From the NCBI GenBank assembly GCA_002721285.1, contig PBJU01000029.1:1274-9806 (forward strand): a stretch of 8,533 nucleotides of DNA, read 5' to 3'. Below the pieces are notes generated by a model that was given only the letters and a program-made list of their open reading frames with translations, made no database searches and had not been told where the DNA came from. Both the position numbers and the translations under genes were made by a program. Within the stretch, counting starts at the first letter, position 1, and the number at the start of each line of letters is the position of its first letter. Shown one piece after another: positions 6,201 to 8,533 of this stretch. The stretch comes from Crocinitomicaceae bacterium (GTDB lineage Bacteria > Bacteroidota > Bacteroidia > Flavobacteriales > Parvicellaceae).

Positions 6201-7282
6201 CAAGGCTTAAAAAAAGGTAATTTAACAATTTCAGCTGCAATAGACTTATTTCTTATGCTTAAATAAATTGTAGAACCTAAAGAAGAAAATTCTGACTTAA
6301 CATAACCTAAACCAATCGATAATTTAACAGATGGACCCATAGTTCCAGATGTAACAATTCCAATTTCATTTTGATTTTCATCAACAATTAAATAATCCTT
6401 TCTTGGAATTCCCCTATCTAAAAGTTTAAAAGCAACTAATTTTTTATCCACTCCATTTTCTTTTTGATTTTTTAATATCTGATCTCCAACAAATGATTTA
6501 GTAAACTTAGTAACCCAACCTAATCCAGCAGAAATAGGAGATGTTTTATCGTCAATATCATTACCATATAAACAATATCCCATCTCTAGTCTTAAAGTAT
6601 CTCTAGCTGCTAATCCAGCTGGTTCAATATTAAATGGTACACCAGCTTTTAGAATTTCATCCCATAATCTTTCAGCTACATTGTTATTGATATACAGCTC
6701 AAATCCACCAGAACCTGTATAACCAGTTGCCGAAATAATCACATTATCTATTCCAGCAATTTCCCCTTCTACAAAATGATAAAATTTAATTTCATTTAAA
6801 TCAATTTTTGTTAATTCCTGTAATAAATCAACAGCTTTAGGTCCTTGAACTGCTAATAATGACATTTGATCAGAAATATTTTCTAGTTCAGCTCCTACAT
6901 CATTGTGTTTATTAATCCAATTCCAATCTTTTTCAATATTTGAAGCATTAACAACTAATAAATACTTTCCTTCACTAATCATGTAAATAATTAAATCATC
7001 TACTACTCCACCATTGTCATTAGGTAAATAAGAATATTGAGCTCTTCCTGGAAATAATTTTGAAGCATCATTGCTAGAAATTTTTTGAATTAAATTAAGC
7101 GCTTTTTCACCACTTACAATAAATTCTCCCATATGAGAAACATCAAAAACTCCCACATTATCTCTTACGTTTATATGTTCTGCATTAACTCCTAAATACT
7201 GTACTGGCATTTGATATCCAGCAAATGGGACCATCTTAGCTCCTAATTCTACGTGTTTATTATAAAGTGCTGTTTTTTTCAT
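6200..7282 (-). CDS. gcvT: Aminomethyltransferase, glycine cleavage system T protein
   Basis: GcvT takes the aminomethyl group from lipoyl-GcvH, transfers the one-carbon unit to tetrahydrofolate and releases ammonia. The 360-residue product is of normal length. Visible family features are VPFAGYQMPVQY (18-29), VGVFDVSHMGE (43-53), GGVVDDLIIY (91-100, with D96 the likely catalytic Asp), ATGYTGSGGFELY (185-197, with E195 in the folate site), GLAARDTLRLEMGYCLYGND (223-242), the C-terminal barrel motif VTSGTMGPS (310-318) and the closing KLPFFKP. The related DMGDH/YgfZ families are ruled out by length and by these motifs. The ATG at 7282 follows the glycosyltransferase stop after 4 bases, and its own stop overlaps comB by one base (TGATG). 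gcvH and gcvP are not in the window, which is common when gcvT is unlinked. Confidence 0.97.
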   Translation of the reverse strand: MKKTALYNKHVELGAKMVPFAGYQMPVQYLGVNAEHINVRDNVGVFDVSHMGEFIVSGEKALNLIQKISSNDASKLFPGRAQYSYLPNDNGGVVDDLIIYMISEGKYLLVVNASNIEKDWNWINKHNDVGAELENISDQMSLLAVQGPKAVDLLQELTKIDLNEIKFYHFVEGEIAGIDNVIISATGYTGSGGFELYINNNVAERLWDEILKAGVPFNIEPAGLAARDTLRLEMGYCLYGNDIDDKTSPISAGLGWVTKFTKSFVGDQILKNQKENGVDKKLVAFKLLDRGIPRKDYLIVDENQNEIGIVTSGTMGPSVKLSIGLGYVKSEFSSLGSTIYLSIRNKSIAAEIVKLPFFKP

Positions 7283-7286
7283 AAAT

Positions 7287-8369
7287 TTATTTCATTAATG
7301 AAGTATATAAATCATAATAGGTTTTTTTAACTTTTTTCTTTGAATACCTATCAATTACTGTTTTCCTTCCATTTTGACCAATTTCTTTTCTAAGCTTATC
7401 ATTTTCAATTAGATTAGATAACACATCCACCCACTGTTGATGACCAACAGGTAGAAAACCATTTTCACCATGATTAATTATCTCTTTATTCATTCCAATA
7501 TTAGACATTACTGCAGGAATTCCAACAGACATATATAATAAACCCTTCATACCACATTTTCCTTTCGTCCACTCATCATTTGGCAATGGCATTACACCAA
7601 TATCAAAAGAATTAAAAAGGGCTACTTCCTTTTTATTTTGCCATTTTTTACCTTTCAATTTTAATTTATCATTCCTATAATTTTCATCTCCAATTACAAC
7701 AAATTTCACTTTTTTCTTATATTTTTTTTTGAGTTCTAAAAAAACATCAGTAATTAATTCAAAATGTTTAATTGTTGTATGACTTCCTACCCACCCTATT
7801 CTAACTGCATCTTGATTATTTTTTGTTTTAATTGGTTTATATAGATCCGTATCAACTGTAGAATGAATTATTGACACATTACTATTAAATTTTTTTGCAA
7901 AGTCAGCTAAATAGTTATTACCGCAAGTAATATGATCACAAATTGGTAGTAATTTTTCAATTTTCTTTTCATCTTTAAACCAAGATATTTTTTGATTAAC
8001 ACTTGAAACATCTTTCACCCATATTGCATCATCAAAATCAAATAAAATTGGAATATTTTTTTTAGCAATGTATTTTTCAAAATAAGTTGATCTAGTTGGA
8101 AGGGCTTCTCGATATATTACAATCAAATCATATGCTTTAACTCCAAACAAATGAAAAAACCTCCTCTTATAAGATTTTAATCCAACAACAATTTTTTTAA
8201 AAATACTACGTGATAAATACAATGCTTTTTCATCATCTTCAGAAATTATATTTGCTAAATGACATGAAATACCTTTAGATTCAAGGTAATCAAAAACCTG
8301 CTCAAACCTATATCTCTGTCCTGGGCTTCTATCTAGCCTATGATGTGCAAGAAAAAGAATTTTTTTCAC
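7287..8369 (-). CDS. Glycosyltransferase, GT4-like (GT-B fold)
   Basis: The 360-residue protein is predicted to transfer a sugar from a nucleotide-sugar donor, probably in surface polysaccharide assembly. The N-terminal Rossmann half begins MKKILFLAHHRLDRSPGQRYR, with a conserved DFDDAIW at 111-117 found in many polysaccharide-locus GT4 proteins. The C-terminal donor half has IGWVGSHTT (191-199), VVIGDE (224-229), DIGVMPLP (256-263), then KGKCGMKGLLYMSVGIPAV (269-287) and the distal E296 before NHGENGF, matching the nucleotide-sugar-binding EX7E-type region with Lys/Gly replacing the first Glu. The start is GTG at 8369: the frame stays open upstream but contains no ATG, and MKKILFLAHH is a natural N-terminus for this fold. 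No signal peptide or transmembrane helix is present. The upstream neighbour is the end of a sugar transferase, which supports an exopolysaccharide or O-antigen role. The acceptor and donor cannot be read. Confidence 0.9.
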   Translation of the reverse strand: MKKILFLAHHRLDRSPGQRYRFEQVFDYLESKGISCHLANIISEDDEKALYLSRSIFKKIVVGLKSYKRRFFHLFGVKAYDLIVIYREALPTRSTYFEKYIAKKNIPILFDFDDAIWVKDVSSVNQKISWFKDEKKIEKLLPICDHITCGNNYLADFAKKFNSNVSIIHSTVDTDLYKPIKTKNNQDAVRIGWVGSHTTIKHFELITDVFLELKKKYKKKVKFVVIGDENYRNDKLKLKGKKWQNKKEVALFNSFDIGVMPLPNDEWTKGKCGMKGLLYMSVGIPAVMSNIGMNKEIINHGENGFLPVGHQQWVDVLSNLIENDKLRKEIGQNGRKTVIDRYSKKKVKKTYYDLYTSLMK

Positions 8370-8454
8370 TAATGATTTTATGAAATTTAGCAGTAAAAAT
8401 ATAAATGATTTTGAATCAAACGAAAAAAAATAGTTTTATATCTTAAAATAATAA
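8370..8454 (-). other. 85-base AT-rich gap between the sugar transferase end and the glycosyltransferase
   Basis: The gap could hold a promoter for the glycosyltransferase-gcvT-comB run. Reading leftward, a GTTTG and a TATATTTT (close to the Bacteroidota -7 motif TAnnTTTG) are present but only 13 bases apart, shorter than the normal spacing. No hairpin followed by a T run is seen. Read-through from the sugar transferase gene is equally possible. Confidence 0.3.
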
Positions 8455-8533
8455 TTAATAAGCGTTTTCATCTTTTTTAATAGAATTAAAAATGGTTAGT
8501 GCTATAATTTTTAGATCTAAAATAAATGACCAA
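8455..8533 (-). CDS. C-terminal tail of a bacterial sugar transferase (polyprenyl glycosylphosphotransferase family), truncated by the window edge
   Basis: Only the last 25 codons are visible, ending in TAA at 8457-8455. The tail reads WSFILDLKIIALTIFNSIKKDENAY. The pattern 'S-F-x-L-D-L-K-I-I-x-L-T-I' is characteristic of the extreme C-terminus of WbaP/WcaJ/PglC-type initiating sugar transferases, which attach the first sugar phosphate to undecaprenyl phosphate at the inner membrane. The identification rests on this short motif and on the adjacent glycosyltransferase. The start and catalytic core lie outside the window. Its presence suggests the right edge enters a surface-polysaccharide cluster. 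Confidence 0.7.
   Translation of the reverse strand, partial: WSFILDLKIIALTIFNSIKKDENAY

Noticed and set aside
6201..6203. TTG as the comB start
   Set aside because: It adds a single residue before an ATG that sits in a TGATG overlap with the gcvT stop; the ATG is the more natural start.

Overview
The window looks like chromosomal DNA of an AT-rich member of Bacteroidota, most probably a Flavobacteriales-type organism. This is inferred from very low G+C, the absence of convincing Shine-Dalgarno sequences before any start, a metal-site-variant HemB with aspartates in place of zinc cysteines, and the gene content (M42 peptidase, YaaA, ComB, GcvT, and a GshB-like ligase beside a QEGLA-motif metallopeptidase). 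No mobile element, tRNA, rRNA or CRISPR array is visible. Coding density is very high and the longest non-coding stretch is 116 bases.

Layout. Bases 1-1597 (+) hold the 3' part of an M42-family aminopeptidase, overlapped by ATGA with hemB (porphobilinogen synthase, heme pathway). yaaA (peroxide-stress protein family) converges on hemB from the minus strand, and the two genes share one TTAA palindrome for their stop codons. Bases 2356-2471 are a divergent intergenic region between yaaA and a plus-strand pair. The pair (2472-5486) is a GshB-like ATP-grasp ligase followed, 6 bases later and in the same frame, by a 665-residue two-domain protein. Its N-terminal half resembles N-formylglutamate amidohydrolase. 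Its C-terminal half is a DUF1704/MATCAP-type metallopeptidase with HExxxH and a QEGIA motif. Converging on it from the minus strand is a tight run that reads, in transcription order: the end of a sugar transferase (cut by the window edge), a GT4-like glycosyltransferase, gcvT (glycine cleavage T protein) and comB (2-phosphosulfolactate phosphatase family). comB overlaps the end of the two-domain gene by 12 bases.

How the genes fit together. Most of the window is housekeeping: proteolysis, heme synthesis, oxidative stress and one-carbon metabolism. The right edge appears to enter a surface-polysaccharide locus. The part that deserves attention is the pair at 2472-5486. It combines a peptide-bond-forming ATP-grasp enzyme of the glutathione synthetase type with a protein joining two putative zinc hydrolases, one of them a homologue of the eukaryotic tubulin carboxypeptidase MATCAP. 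I infer that this could be a ligate/hydrolyse module acting on C-terminal or glutamyl-type amide bonds. Its substrate is unknown, and the default labels (glutathione synthase, 'flavohemoglobin expression-modulating' protein) probably do not describe it.
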